A DNA stretch of 64,000 nt from Parasulfuritortus sp036391875 (GTDB lineage Bacteria > Pseudomonadota > Gammaproteobacteria > Burkholderiales > Thiobacillaceae), in the NCBI GenBank assembly GCA_036391875.1, contig DASVZA010000016.1, forward strand, positions 1 through 64,000, in the 5' to 3' direction. Under the pieces are notes generated by a model. The model saw only the letters and a list, made by a program, of their open reading frames with translations. It was not told the origin of the DNA and made no database searches. The position numbers and the translations under genes are program-made. Below, one piece after another: positions 17,413-26,146 of the stretch (its first letter is position 1; each line of letters opens with the position of its first letter).

Positions 17413-17820
17413 CTAGTGCTCGCCCTTGGTCTTGCGGACGCCTGCCAATCGATTGCCCTGTTTTTGCGGCCCTCCGATTGGAAAGATGTCGTGCAGGTAG
17501 CGGCTGTTGCCTTTTTCCGTTCCCCATAGCTCGCGGAAATGTTTGACCATGTCGCGCACCTGGGCCTGCACGCCATGCTCGTCGTAGTACGCCCGGATAA
17601 AGCGGATCACTTCCCAGTGTTCGCCGGTCAGAACCAGCTTCTCCTGCTCGGCCAATGCGTTGGCATAGCCTTCGGTCCACTCGTCCAGATTGAGAATGTA
17701 GCCCTCCGGGTCGGTCAGAACCGGTTGGCCATCGACCATGAGCGCCCGAGTGTAGATCGCATAGGGGCTCGTACTGTTCACTGCATCCTCGCGGTAATTC
17801 ACTTTCGGCATTTCGAACAT
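17413..17820 (-). CDS. DsrC/TusE family protein lacking both redox cysteines
   Basis: A 135-residue protein with the DsrC/TusE fold signature: LTDPEGYILNLDEWTEGYANALA, LTGEHWEVIRFIRAYY and the C-terminal arm GGPQKQGNRLAG. In DsrC and TusE the arm reads KQGCRxAG plus a final Cys; here the first position is Asn (residue 123), the tail ends KGEH, and the whole protein has no cysteine. It therefore cannot carry out persulfide or trisulfide chemistry. Cys-free homologues have been grouped as RspA, of suspected regulatory function. CAGGAG lies just before ATG 17820. It follows narI after a hairpin with a T-run, so it may be transcribed with the nitrate reductase or from its own promoter. Confidence 0.85.
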   Translation of the reverse strand: MFEMPKVNYREDAVNSTSPYAIYTRALMVDGQPVLTDPEGYILNLDEWTEGYANALAEQEKLVLTGEHWEVIRFIRAYYDEHGVQAQVRDMVKHFRELWGTEKGNSRYLHDIFPIGGPQKQGNRLAGVRKTKGEH

Positions 17821-17833
17821 GGCTTGCTCCTGT

Positions 17834-17914
17834 AAAAAAGTCACCGAGCCCTATCCCGCGTGAAGAGGAGGTAGGAAGCGACAGAGGCACGGGATAACGC
17901 ACGAGCCCGGTGAC
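17834..17914 (-). terminator. Hairpin with T-run between narI and the DsrC-like gene (terminator or attenuator)
   Basis: Read on the minus strand, arms GTCACCG (17914-17908) and CGGTGAC (17846-17840) enclose a second pair TATCCCG/CGGGATA (17896-17890 and 17858-17852). Six T residues follow directly (17839-17834), 14 nt before the DsrC-like start. The stem has a large internal loop, so it may act as a partial terminator that lowers expression of the genes after narGHJI. Confidence 0.5.
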
Positions 17915-17935
17915 GTAAAACCGACATGATTGTCC

Positions 17936-18625
17936 TCAGGCCACCCGCTTGGCCCGCACGATCTGATAGGCGCGGAACAGATAGCCGACCGGCGCGCTCC
18001 AGATGTGGACAAGCCGGGTGAACGGGAAGAAGAGGAACACCGACAAACCCAGGAAGATGTGGATCTTGAAGACGGTGTCGAGCCCCTTGAGCAGATCCGG
18101 ATTGGGCTGCAGCATGACGATGCTCTGGACCCACTCGGCCAGCCGGATCATCACCGACGCGTCGCCGTGCTCGGCATGGCCGATCGAGAACGGAATGGTC
18201 GACAGGCCCAGGCAGGCGGTCAGGACCAGCCAGCCGAGGATGTTGATGTCCATCCAGCGGCTGGCGGCGCGCACCCGCTTGTTGAAGACCCGGCGCAGCC
18301 AGAGCATGACCCCTCCGATCAGCACCATCAGGCCGAATATCGTCCCGAAGAAGATGGCGATGCCCTGGTGGGCCATGTCGGAAATGCCGAGGTTTCGGAT
18401 GAACTCGTGGGGCGTGAGCAGGCCGACCAGATGGCCGAAGAAGATGCCCAGCATGCCGATGTGGAAGACATTGCTGGCGAAGCGCATGTACCGCTTCGAC
18501 AGAAGCTGGCTGGAATCGCTTTTCCAGGTGTACTGCTCGTGGTCGAAACGAATCCAGCTGCCGAGCACGAACGTGGTCAGCGCGATGTAGGGATAGACCC
18601 CGTAGATGAGTTGATGCAGATCCAT
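17936..18625 (-). CDS. narI: Respiratory nitrate reductase gamma subunit (cytochrome b)
   Basis: A 229-residue membrane protein with five hydrophobic segments. It anchors NarGH and takes electrons from quinol through two b haems; the ligands are visible as H55 and H65 (FHIGMLGIFFGH) and H189 and H207 (KIHIFLGLSVFLFFPFTRLVH). AAGGAG precedes ATG 18625, 11 bp after narJ. Confidence 0.97.
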   Translation of the reverse strand: MDLHQLIYGVYPYIALTTFVLGSWIRFDHEQYTWKSDSSQLLSKRYMRFASNVFHIGMLGIFFGHLVGLLTPHEFIRNLGISDMAHQGIAIFFGTIFGLMVLIGGVMLWLRRVFNKRVRAASRWMDINILGWLVLTACLGLSTIPFSIGHAEHGDASVMIRLAEWVQSIVMLQPNPDLLKGLDTVFKIHIFLGLSVFLFFPFTRLVHIWSAPVGYLFRAYQIVRAKRVA

Positions 18626-18636
18626 GATGACTCTCC

Positions 18637-19152
18637 TTAGGCGGCTGCTTTTACGAGTTGGGCGCGGCACTCGACCAGGCGGACCAGGTCGGCATAGGGG
18701 CTCTTCGCCTCGGCCAGATTCTCAGCCAGCTGTTTCAATACCTTGGCCCACTGCGACAGGAACATCTGGGCTTCCGACTCGTCGAGCAAGGCGGCGAACT
18801 CGAGCACCAGGGGCAGATAGTCCGGCAACTCGTTGGCCGCCAGTTCGAGGCCGTATTCCTTGTAGAACTCGGTCAGGTCGATCAGCGCCGGACCCCGGTT
18901 CTTGTCGTCTCCGAACAGATGGTGGGTCAGGTGCAGGGCGTGCTGCGGGGACAGGTCGAAGGTCAGCACATAGGCGGCCTGCAGCTCGGTCAACGGCATC
19001 GACTCGAGATACTCCAGGAAGCCGGCGAACGCCTGCCTTTCGGAAAGCTGCAGCTCCCGGTCCGATGTCAGTGCTTCCTTCATCTCGTCCAGCGCGCCCA
19101 GCATGGCCGGCTCGGGATAGTCGAGCAGCTTCGCTACGAATCGGTAGAACAT
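18637..19152 (-). CDS. narJ: Nitrate reductase assembly chaperone NarJ
   Basis: A 171-residue TorD-family chaperone (FVAKLLDYPEP at the start, then YVLTFDLSPQHALHLTHHLFGDDKNRG, a conserved NarJ segment). It guides insertion of the Mo and Fe-S cofactors into NarG before membrane docking and is not part of the final enzyme. ATG 19152 has AAAGGAG upstream. An alternative ATG at 19167 overlaps the narH stop but would place the ribosome site inside the gene. Confidence 0.95.
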   Translation of the reverse strand: MFYRFVAKLLDYPEPAMLGALDEMKEALTSDRELQLSERQAFAGFLEYLESMPLTELQAAYVLTFDLSPQHALHLTHHLFGDDKNRGPALIDLTEFYKEYGLELAANELPDYLPLVLEFAALLDESEAQMFLSQWAKVLKQLAENLAEAKSPYADLVRLVECRAQLVKAAA

Positions 19153-19163
19153 GTTGGCTCCTT

Positions 19164-20711
19164 TCATTTTTCGTCGGCCGACGGCGCCGGTTGCTTGGAT
19201 TCGACCGTTTCCTTGCGCCGCTCGGGGAAGAGCGAGTTGGCCGAGATGCCGGCCGAGGAATCGTTGCCGAAGGAGAAGCCGTTCTGGCCCTGGAAGCCGT
19301 AGAAGTCCTCCAGCGTGACCTCCTGGTGGCCGGTCGGGATGACGAAGCGGTCCTCGTAGTTGGCGATGGCCATGTAGCGGTACATCTCCTTCGCGGTGGC
19401 CTCGTCGATGCCGGCGGTCTTGAGCGCCGCGGTGGCGGGCTCGCCCTCGACGTGGACTGAACGCATGTAGCTGCGCATGGCGATCATCCGGTTCAGCGCC
19501 AGGCGGATCGGCTCCTCCTTGCCGGCGGTGAGCAGGTTGGCCAGGTACTTGATCGGCAGGCGCAGGGTGTCCGACTTCGGGATGCAGCCGTCGGCCTCGG
19601 TCGGCAGGCTGCCCTGGTCGAGATGCGACTGCACCGGCGAAAGCGGCGGCACGTACCAGACCATCGGCAGGGTGCGGAACTCGGGGTGCATCGGGAAGGC
19701 GATCTTCCAGTCCATCGCCATCTTCCATATCGGCGACTTGCGGGCGGCGTCGAGCCAATCCTCGGGAATGCCGTCCTTGCGGGCCTGCTCGATCACCTTG
19801 GGATCGTTCGGATCCAGGAAAATCCGCATGTGCGCTTCGTACAGGTCCTGCGGGTTGGGCGTCGAAGCCAGCTCCTCGATCCGGTCGGCGTCGTAGAGCA
19901 TGATGCCGTTGTAGCGGATCCGGCCGACGCAGGACTCGGAGCAGACCGTCGGCATGCCCGACTCGACCCGCGGGTAGCAGCCGATGCACTTCTCGGCCTT
20001 GCCCGATTCCCAGTTGTAGAACACCTTCTTGTACGGGCAGGACGAGATGCACATCCGCCAGCCGCGGCACTTGTCCTGGTCGACCAGGACGATGCCGTCC
20101 TCCTCCCGCTTGTAGATCGAGCCGGACGGGCAGGCCGCGACGCAGGCCGGGTTGATGCAGTGGTTGCAGATCCGCGGCAGGTACATGTGGAAGGTGTTCT
20201 CGAACTGCTTGTAGATCTCCTTCTCCAGGTTGGCCATGTTCTTGTCGCGGGCGCGCTTCTCGAACTCGCCGGCCAGGTCGTCCTCCCAGTTCGGGCCCCA
20301 GGTGACCTTGTCCATCTTCTCGCCGGTGATCTGCGACACCGGCCGGGCGGTGGGCGCCGCCTCGGACAGCGGTGCGTTCTGCAGCCGGGCGTAGTCGAAG
20401 GTGAACGGCTCGTAGTAGTCGTCGATCTCGGGCAGGTCCGGGTTGGAGAAGATGTTGAGCAGGCGGTCCAGCTTGGAGCCGGATTTGAGTTGAAGCTTGC
20501 CGTTCTTCAACTCCCAGCCGCCCTTCCAGATCTCCTGGTTCTCCCATTGCTTGGGATAGCCGATGCCGGGCTTGGACTCGACGTTGTTGAACCACATGTA
20601 CTCGGCACCCTTGCGGTTGGTCCAGACGTTCTTGCAGGTGACCGAGCAGGTGTGGCAGCCGATGCACTTGTCCAGGTTGAAGACGAAGGCGAATTGGGCT
20701 CTGACTTTCAT
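19164..20711 (-). CDS. narH: Respiratory nitrate reductase beta subunit (iron-sulfur)
   Basis: A 515-residue electron-transfer subunit. Four ferredoxin-like Cys groups are visible: CIGCHTCSVTC near the start, CNHCINPACVAACP, CRGWRMCISSCP (Trp in place of a Cys, the mark of the [3Fe-4S] cluster in NarH) and CIGCYPRVESGMPTVCSESC. It passes electrons from NarI haems to NarG. The gene lies 20 bp after narG. Confidence 0.97.
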   Translation of the reverse strand: MKVRAQFAFVFNLDKCIGCHTCSVTCKNVWTNRKGAEYMWFNNVESKPGIGYPKQWENQEIWKGGWELKNGKLQLKSGSKLDRLLNIFSNPDLPEIDDYYEPFTFDYARLQNAPLSEAAPTARPVSQITGEKMDKVTWGPNWEDDLAGEFEKRARDKNMANLEKEIYKQFENTFHMYLPRICNHCINPACVAACPSGSIYKREEDGIVLVDQDKCRGWRMCISSCPYKKVFYNWESGKAEKCIGCYPRVESGMPTVCSESCVGRIRYNGIMLYDADRIEELASTPNPQDLYEAHMRIFLDPNDPKVIEQARKDGIPEDWLDAARKSPIWKMAMDWKIAFPMHPEFRTLPMVWYVPPLSPVQSHLDQGSLPTEADGCIPKSDTLRLPIKYLANLLTAGKEEPIRLALNRMIAMRSYMRSVHVEGEPATAALKTAGIDEATAKEMYRYMAIANYEDRFVIPTGHQEVTLEDFYGFQGQNGFSFGNDSSAGISANSLFPERRKETVESKQPAPSADEK

Positions 20712-20731
20712 GTTTATCTCCTACTGGACGA

Positions 20732-23700
20732 TTACTTGGGGCCGATGCCGGCCGGGTTGCGCTGCAGCTCGCGCTCGGCGGTGAGCGGACGCTCCAGCCA
20801 GTCGACGTCGCGGTCCTCGATCTTGCGCACCACCACCATCTCGTCGCGGTTGGAACCCACCGGGCCGTAATAGTTGAAGCCGTAGGCCAACTGGACGTAG
20901 CCGCCAATCATGTGAGTGGGTTTCACGATCACCCGGGTGACCGAGTTCAGGATGCCGCCGCGCTTGCCCGTGGTGGGACTGCCGGGCACGTTCACATTCT
21001 TCTCCTGGGCGTGGTACATCAGCGCCATGCCGCGCGGCACGCGCTGCGAGACCACCGCGCGCGCCACGGTGGCACCGTTGGCATTGACCGCCTCGACCCA
21101 GTCGTTGTCCTTGATGCCCACGCTCTTGGCGTCCTCTTCCGAAATCCAGAAGTACGGGCCGCCACGGAACAGGTTCAGCATGCGCAGGTTGTCCTGGTAG
21201 GTGGAGTGGATGCCCCACTTGGAGTGGGGAGTGATCCAGGACAGCACCAGGTGGGGGCCCTTGGTGACGCTGGCCGGCACTTTCTTGTGCTCCTGCATGT
21301 CCACCGGCGGACGGAAGGTGCAGAAACCTTCACCAAAATCCAGCATCCACTCGTGATCCTGATAGAAGTGGGCGCGGCCGGTGAGCGTGCGGAACGGGAT
21401 GTGCTCGTGGATGTTGGTGTAGCCGGCGGTGTAGGACACGTGCTCGGACTCGATGCCGGACCACGTGGGCGCGGTGATGATCTTGCGCGGCTGAGCGACG
21501 ATGTCGCGGAAAGTGATCTTGTCCTCATGGCGCCCGGCATAGAGGTGATGATGGTCGATACCCGTCTTCTTCGAGAGCGCCGACCAGGATTTGTGTGCCA
21601 CCTCGCCGTTGGTCTCCGGCGCCATGCGCATCACCGAATCGCACACCGAGATATCGTCCTCTAGGCTCGGCATGCCAAAGGAGACACCCGGCTCGGTGAC
21701 GGTGCGGTTGAGGCTGGCCAGTTCCTTGTATTCCTGCTCGGTGTTCCAGTCTATGCCCTTGACGTTGTTGCCGATCTTGACCATCAACGGCCCAAGACCG
21801 ATGTACTTGTTGTAGGTACTGGCGTAGTCGCGCTCCACCAACTTGATGAGCGGCATGGTCTTGCCCGGTATCGGGTCGCAGTCACCCTTCTTCCAATCCC
21901 TGACCTGGCCCAAGGGCTGGGCGAGCTCGAAGGGCGAGTCATGCTGCATGGGGTAGGCGACCACGTCCTTTTGGGTGCCCAGGTGCTTGGCCGCAAGACC
22001 CGAGAACTTTTTGGCCAGCGCCTTGAAGATCTGCCAGTCGGACTTCGATTCCCAACCCGGGCTGACGGCCTCGGACAGCGGGTGGATGAAGGGGTGCATG
22101 TCCGTGGTGTTGAGGTCGTTCTTCTCGTACCAGGTCGCCGTGGGCAGGATGATGTCCGAATAGGCGCCGGTGGAGTTGAGGCGGAAGTTGATGTCCACCA
22201 TCAGGTCCAGCTTGCCGACCGGGGCCTCGTCGACCCATTTCACCTCCTTGCAGTTGTTGCCGGCGCCGCCTTCCTGAAGTACGCCGTTCTGGGCGCCGAG
22301 CAGGTGCTTGAGGAAATATTCGTGCCCCTTGGCTGAGGTGCCGATCAGATTGGAACGCCAGACGATGAGGTTGCGCGGCCAGTTGACCGGGTTATCCGGA
22401 TCGGCGTAGGCGACGTCGAGGGCTCCGGATTTGAGCTGCTCGGCGACGTAACTGGCCACGGCCGCTTCATCGGCGGCGCCGGCCTTGGCTGCCTCGGCGG
22501 CCAATTCGATGGGGTTCTTGTTGAAATGGGGCGCAGAAGGCAGCCAGCCTAGACGCGTGGACATCACGTTGTAATCGGCCAGCGCATAACCCTTGTTGCG
22601 GTTCTTGCCTGCGGGTGAGAGCAGATCGTCGCCCTTGACCGTCTCGTAGCGCCATTGGTCGGTGTGGAAATAAAAGAAGGAAGTGGAGTTCTGCTGCCGC
22701 GGCGGGCGGTGCCAGTCGAGCGCGAAGGTGATCGGCGCCCAGCCGGCCTGGGGACGCAGCTTTTCCTGGCCCACATAGTGCGCCCAGCCGCCGCCGCTCT
22801 GCCCCACGCAGCCGCACAGGTGCAGCAGATTCGTGATGGCGCGGTAGGATTGATCGTGATGGAACCAGTGGTTGATGGCCGCGCCCAGGATGACCATGGA
22901 CTTGCCCTTGGTCTTGGCCGCGTTGTCGGCGAACTCACGGCCGGTGCGCTCCAGATCGGCGCGCTTCACGCCGGTGACCTTCTCGGCCCAGGCCGGGGTG
23001 TAGGCGCAGCTGGCGTCGTCGTAGGATTTGGCCACGTTGCCGCCGCCCAGGCCACGGTCGATGCCGTACTGGGCCACCAAGAGATCGAACACGGAGGTGA
23101 CGAAGACCTCGCTGCCGTCGGCCAGCACGACTCGGCGGGCCGGAACGTTGCGGTAGAGCAGTTCAGGTTCGCCGGGGCTGAAATGCGGGAAGCCGACCAC
23201 GACGGTCTCGGCGCCGGCCTTGCCCTGGCTGGAGAGCTCAAGCCTGGTTTCCTTGCCTGCGGACTGCTCGAGCAGGTTCCACTTGCCCTCCTCGCCCCAG
23301 CGGAAGCCGATCGAGCCGTTGGGGGCCACGAACCGGCCGGAGAGCTCGTCGAAGGCGATGGTCTTCCATTCCGGGTTGTTGGACTCGTTGAGGCTGCTGG
23401 CGAAGTCGGAAGCCCGCAGGTTGCGGTCGGTGAAGAAGCCTTCGCCCTGCTTGCGCAGCATCACCTGCATCGGCAGGTCGGTGTACTTGCGGGCGTACTC
23501 CTGGAAGTAAGACGTCTCCTTCTGGATGTAGAACTCCTTCAGGGCGACGTGGCCCATGGCCATGAAGGCGGCCGAGTCGGTACCCTGCCGGACCGGCATC
23601 CAGAGATCGGCGAACTTGCAGAATTCAGCGTAGTCCGGCGCCATCGAGACGATCTTGGTGCCCTTGTAGCGGGTCTCGATGGCAAAGTGCGCATCCGGCG

Positions 23701-24484
23701 TCCGAGTCATCGGCAGGTTGGCGCCGGCGATGATGATGTAGGTCGAGTTGTACCAGTCGGCGGACTCGGGCACGTCGGTCTGCTCGCCCCAGGTCTGCGG
23801 ACTGGCCACCGGCAGGTCGCAGTACCAGTCATAGAATGAACCGCAGGCAGCTCCGATCAGCGACAAGTAACGGGCGCCGGCGGCGTAGGAGATCATCGAC
23901 ATGGCGGGGATCGGCGAGAAGCCGTAGATCCGGTCCGGACCCCACTTCTTGATGGTGTAGACGTTGGCCGCCGCGGCGATCTCCAGCACCTCGTCCCAGG
24001 TGGTGCGGACGAAGCCGCCCAGGCCGCGCACCTTGACGTACTTGTCGCGCTTGCTCTGGTCGGCCTGGATCGCGGCCCAGGCCTCGACCGGGTCCTTGCC
24101 CGACTTGCGCTCGGCCCGGTAGAGGTCGAGCAGGCGGCCGCGGATCATCGGGTGCTTGATGCGGTGCGGCGAGTACAGGTACCAGGAGAACGACGCCCCG
24201 CGCTGACAGCCGCGCGGCTCGTGGTTGGGCAGGTCGTCGCGCGTCCTCGGGTAGTCGGTTTGCTGCATCTCGAACGACACCAGGCCGTTCTTGACGAAGA
24301 TCTTCCAGGAGCAGCCGCCGGTGCAGTTGACGCCGTGGGTCGAGCGGACGATCTTGTCGTGGCGCCACCGGTTCCGGTAGGCGTCCTCCCACTTGCGGTC
24401 TTCGATGGTCTTGATGCCGTGGCCGTTCGAGAACGATTCACGGGGATGTGTGAAGTAGGTCAGTCGGTCGAGAAAGTGACTCAT
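20732..24484 (-). CDS. narG: Respiratory nitrate reductase alpha subunit (Mo-bisMGD)
   Basis: A 1250-residue catalytic subunit of the cytoplasm-facing membrane nitrate reductase. The FS0 [4Fe-4S] ligands are H50, C54, C58 and C93 (HGVNCTGGC and RGCQRG), and the Mo ligand is D223 in WYCDLPVASP, all one position off the E. coli numbering. Length matches the family. AGGAG lies 6 nt before ATG 24484. It reduces nitrate to nitrite with quinol electrons and heads narGHJI, downstream of two transporters. Codon bias in about 21-22.9 kb looks slightly relaxed compared with the ends. Confidence 0.98.
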   Translation of the reverse strand: MSHFLDRLTYFTHPRESFSNGHGIKTIEDRKWEDAYRNRWRHDKIVRSTHGVNCTGGCSWKIFVKNGLVSFEMQQTDYPRTRDDLPNHEPRGCQRGASFSWYLYSPHRIKHPMIRGRLLDLYRAERKSGKDPVEAWAAIQADQSKRDKYVKVRGLGGFVRTTWDEVLEIAAAANVYTIKKWGPDRIYGFSPIPAMSMISYAAGARYLSLIGAACGSFYDWYCDLPVASPQTWGEQTDVPESADWYNSTYIIIAGANLPMTRTPDAHFAIETRYKGTKIVSMAPDYAEFCKFADLWMPVRQGTDSAAFMAMGHVALKEFYIQKETSYFQEYARKYTDLPMQVMLRKQGEGFFTDRNLRASDFASSLNESNNPEWKTIAFDELSGRFVAPNGSIGFRWGEEGKWNLLEQSAGKETRLELSSQGKAGAETVVVGFPHFSPGEPELLYRNVPARRVVLADGSEVFVTSVFDLLVAQYGIDRGLGGGNVAKSYDDASCAYTPAWAEKVTGVKRADLERTGREFADNAAKTKGKSMVILGAAINHWFHHDQSYRAITNLLHLCGCVGQSGGGWAHYVGQEKLRPQAGWAPITFALDWHRPPRQQNSTSFFYFHTDQWRYETVKGDDLLSPAGKNRNKGYALADYNVMSTRLGWLPSAPHFNKNPIELAAEAAKAGAADEAAVASYVAEQLKSGALDVAYADPDNPVNWPRNLIVWRSNLIGTSAKGHEYFLKHLLGAQNGVLQEGGAGNNCKEVKWVDEAPVGKLDLMVDINFRLNSTGAYSDIILPTATWYEKNDLNTTDMHPFIHPLSEAVSPGWESKSDWQIFKALAKKFSGLAAKHLGTQKDVVAYPMQHDSPFELAQPLGQVRDWKKGDCDPIPGKTMPLIKLVERDYASTYNKYIGLGPLMVKIGNNVKGIDWNTEQEYKELASLNRTVTEPGVSFGMPSLEDDISVCDSVMRMAPETNGEVAHKSWSALSKKTGIDHHHLYAGRHEDKITFRDIVAQPRKIITAPTWSGIESEHVSYTAGYTNIHEHIPFRTLTGRAHFYQDHEWMLDFGEGFCTFRPPVDMQEHKKVPASVTKGPHLVLSWITPHSKWGIHSTYQDNLRMLNLFRGGPYFWISEEDAKSVGIKDNDWVEAVNANGATVARAVVSQRVPRGMALMYHAQEKNVNVPGSPTTGKRGGILNSVTRVIVKPTHMIGGYVQLAYGFNYYGPVGSNRDEMVVVRKIEDRDVDWLERPLTAERELQRNPAGIGPK

Positions 24485-24508
24485 GGTTTTCTCCTGTGAA
24501 TCGTGGAA

Positions 24509-26125
24509 TCAGGGGTTGTGGATTTCGGAGCCTTTGCGCAGGTAGAACCACCAGTTCAGTACCAGGCAAAGGGCGTAGAAGATGGCGAAGCCATACATGG
24601 CGTTTTCCGGGGTGCCGGCCTTGAGCTGGCCCTTGATCACCTCGGGGGCGATGAAGGAACCGTAGGCCGCCACCGCCGAGGTCCAGCCCAGCACGGGACC
24701 GGCCTGGGCGCGGTCGAAGATCACGCCGACGGTGCGGAAGGTGGAGCCGTTGCCGATGCCGGAGGCGGCGAAGACGACCACGAAGGTGATCATGAACTGG
24801 CCGAAGTAGACCTCGGGCGTGGCCGAGTGGTAGGCCTGCATCATGATCCAGCCGCCGTAGACCGAAGCCGCCACCATGACCGCCGAAATGATCTGGGTGA
24901 CGATGGAGCCGCCCACCTTGTCGGAGATCCAGCCGCCGATGGGGCGCACCAGGGCGCCGACGAAGGGGCCGATCCAGGCGTAGGTCAGGGCGGACGGCGC
25001 GTTCGGGTTCTTTACGTGATGCCAGGTCTGGGTGGCGGCGTCGAAGATGTGCTGGTTGCCGAAGATCACGGTGATCGAGAGCGGCACTGCAGCGGCGAAG
25101 CCGATGAAGGAACCGAAGGTCACCAGGTAGAGCGCGGTCAGCGACCAGGTGTGCTTGTTGGAGAAGATGGCGAACTGCTTCTGGATGCCGGCCTTCATCT
25201 CGCCGATGGCGAAGGCCCGCATCAGCAGCAGGGTGCCGATCATGGTCAGCGGCAAGGCGATCCACATGTTCAGGATGCCGAGCCCGCCGGTCTTGACCGG
25301 AAGATAGAGATAGAGGCCGATGGCGGCGGTCACCAGGGCGAGGCTGTAGAGCCAGATGATCTTGGCAAAAGCCTGTGCGGTGGAGCCGATGTTGGGCGAG
25401 ATCGGCTGCAGGTTGTGCATCCCGAACCAACCCAGGAAGGCAAGCGGCACCAGGGCCAGGAGCCAGACGAAGCCGGCGTTCTGGATATAGGTGGCGGTGC
25501 CGGCCGGGATTTTGCCGAGGATCCAGCCCGAAGCCTTGACCAGCATCATCGGCTCGCCGCCGAACGAGCCGAACAGGCCCGCCGTCATCACCAGCGGAAT
25601 CAGGATCTGCATGGTGGTGACGCCGAAGTTGCCGAGGCCCGCGTTCATGCCCAGTGCCGTGCCCTGCTGCCGTTTGGGAAAGAAGGTGCTGATGTTGGAC
25701 ATCGAGCTGGCGAAGTTGCCGCCGCCGATGCCGGACAACAGCGCCAGCAGTTCGAACACCCACAGCGGCGTGCTCTTGTCCTGCAGCGCCAGGCCGGTAC
25801 CCAGGGCGGGAATCATGAGCAGGGCGGTGGTCAGGAAGATCGAGTTGCGGCCGCCGGCGATGCGGATGAAGAAGGAGGACGGAATGCGCAGGGTGGCGCC
25901 GGAGAGGCCGGCGATGGCGGTCAGCGCGAACATGTCGTCCTGGCTGAACGGGAAGCCGAGGTTGAGCATCTGCACCGTGATGATTCCCCACATCATCCAG
26001 ATGGCGAACCCCATCAGCAGGCTGGGGATCGAAATCCACAGGTTCCTGCGGGCGATCGCCCTGCCCTCGTTCTCCCAGAACGTGTGGTCTTCCACATTCC
26101 ATTCCTTGATCGTGTACCTGCTCAT
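24509..26125 (-). CDS. narK2: NarK2-type nitrate/nitrite transporter
   Basis: A 538-residue major facilitator protein of the nitrate-nitrite porter family, with about twelve membrane segments. The nitrate signature is recognisable in GGGNFASSMSNISTFFPKRQQGTALG, with a second one near ASGIGNGSTFRTVG. The longer hydrophilic N-terminus (WNVEDHTFWENEGRAIARRN) is typical of NarK2 proteins, which exchange nitrate for nitrite. It lies 24 bp upstream of narG and 21 bp after narK1. Transport mode is assigned by type, not tested. Confidence 0.9.
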   Translation of the reverse strand: MSRYTIKEWNVEDHTFWENEGRAIARRNLWISIPSLLMGFAIWMMWGIITVQMLNLGFPFSQDDMFALTAIAGLSGATLRIPSSFFIRIAGGRNSIFLTTALLMIPALGTGLALQDKSTPLWVFELLALLSGIGGGNFASSMSNISTFFPKRQQGTALGMNAGLGNFGVTTMQILIPLVMTAGLFGSFGGEPMMLVKASGWILGKIPAGTATYIQNAGFVWLLALVPLAFLGWFGMHNLQPISPNIGSTAQAFAKIIWLYSLALVTAAIGLYLYLPVKTGGLGILNMWIALPLTMIGTLLLMRAFAIGEMKAGIQKQFAIFSNKHTWSLTALYLVTFGSFIGFAAAVPLSITVIFGNQHIFDAATQTWHHVKNPNAPSALTYAWIGPFVGALVRPIGGWISDKVGGSIVTQIISAVMVAASVYGGWIMMQAYHSATPEVYFGQFMITFVVVFAASGIGNGSTFRTVGVIFDRAQAGPVLGWTSAVAAYGSFIAPEVIKGQLKAGTPENAMYGFAIFYALCLVLNWWFYLRKGSEIHNP

Positions 26126-26146
26126 TTGCGTGGCTCCATGTGGTGG

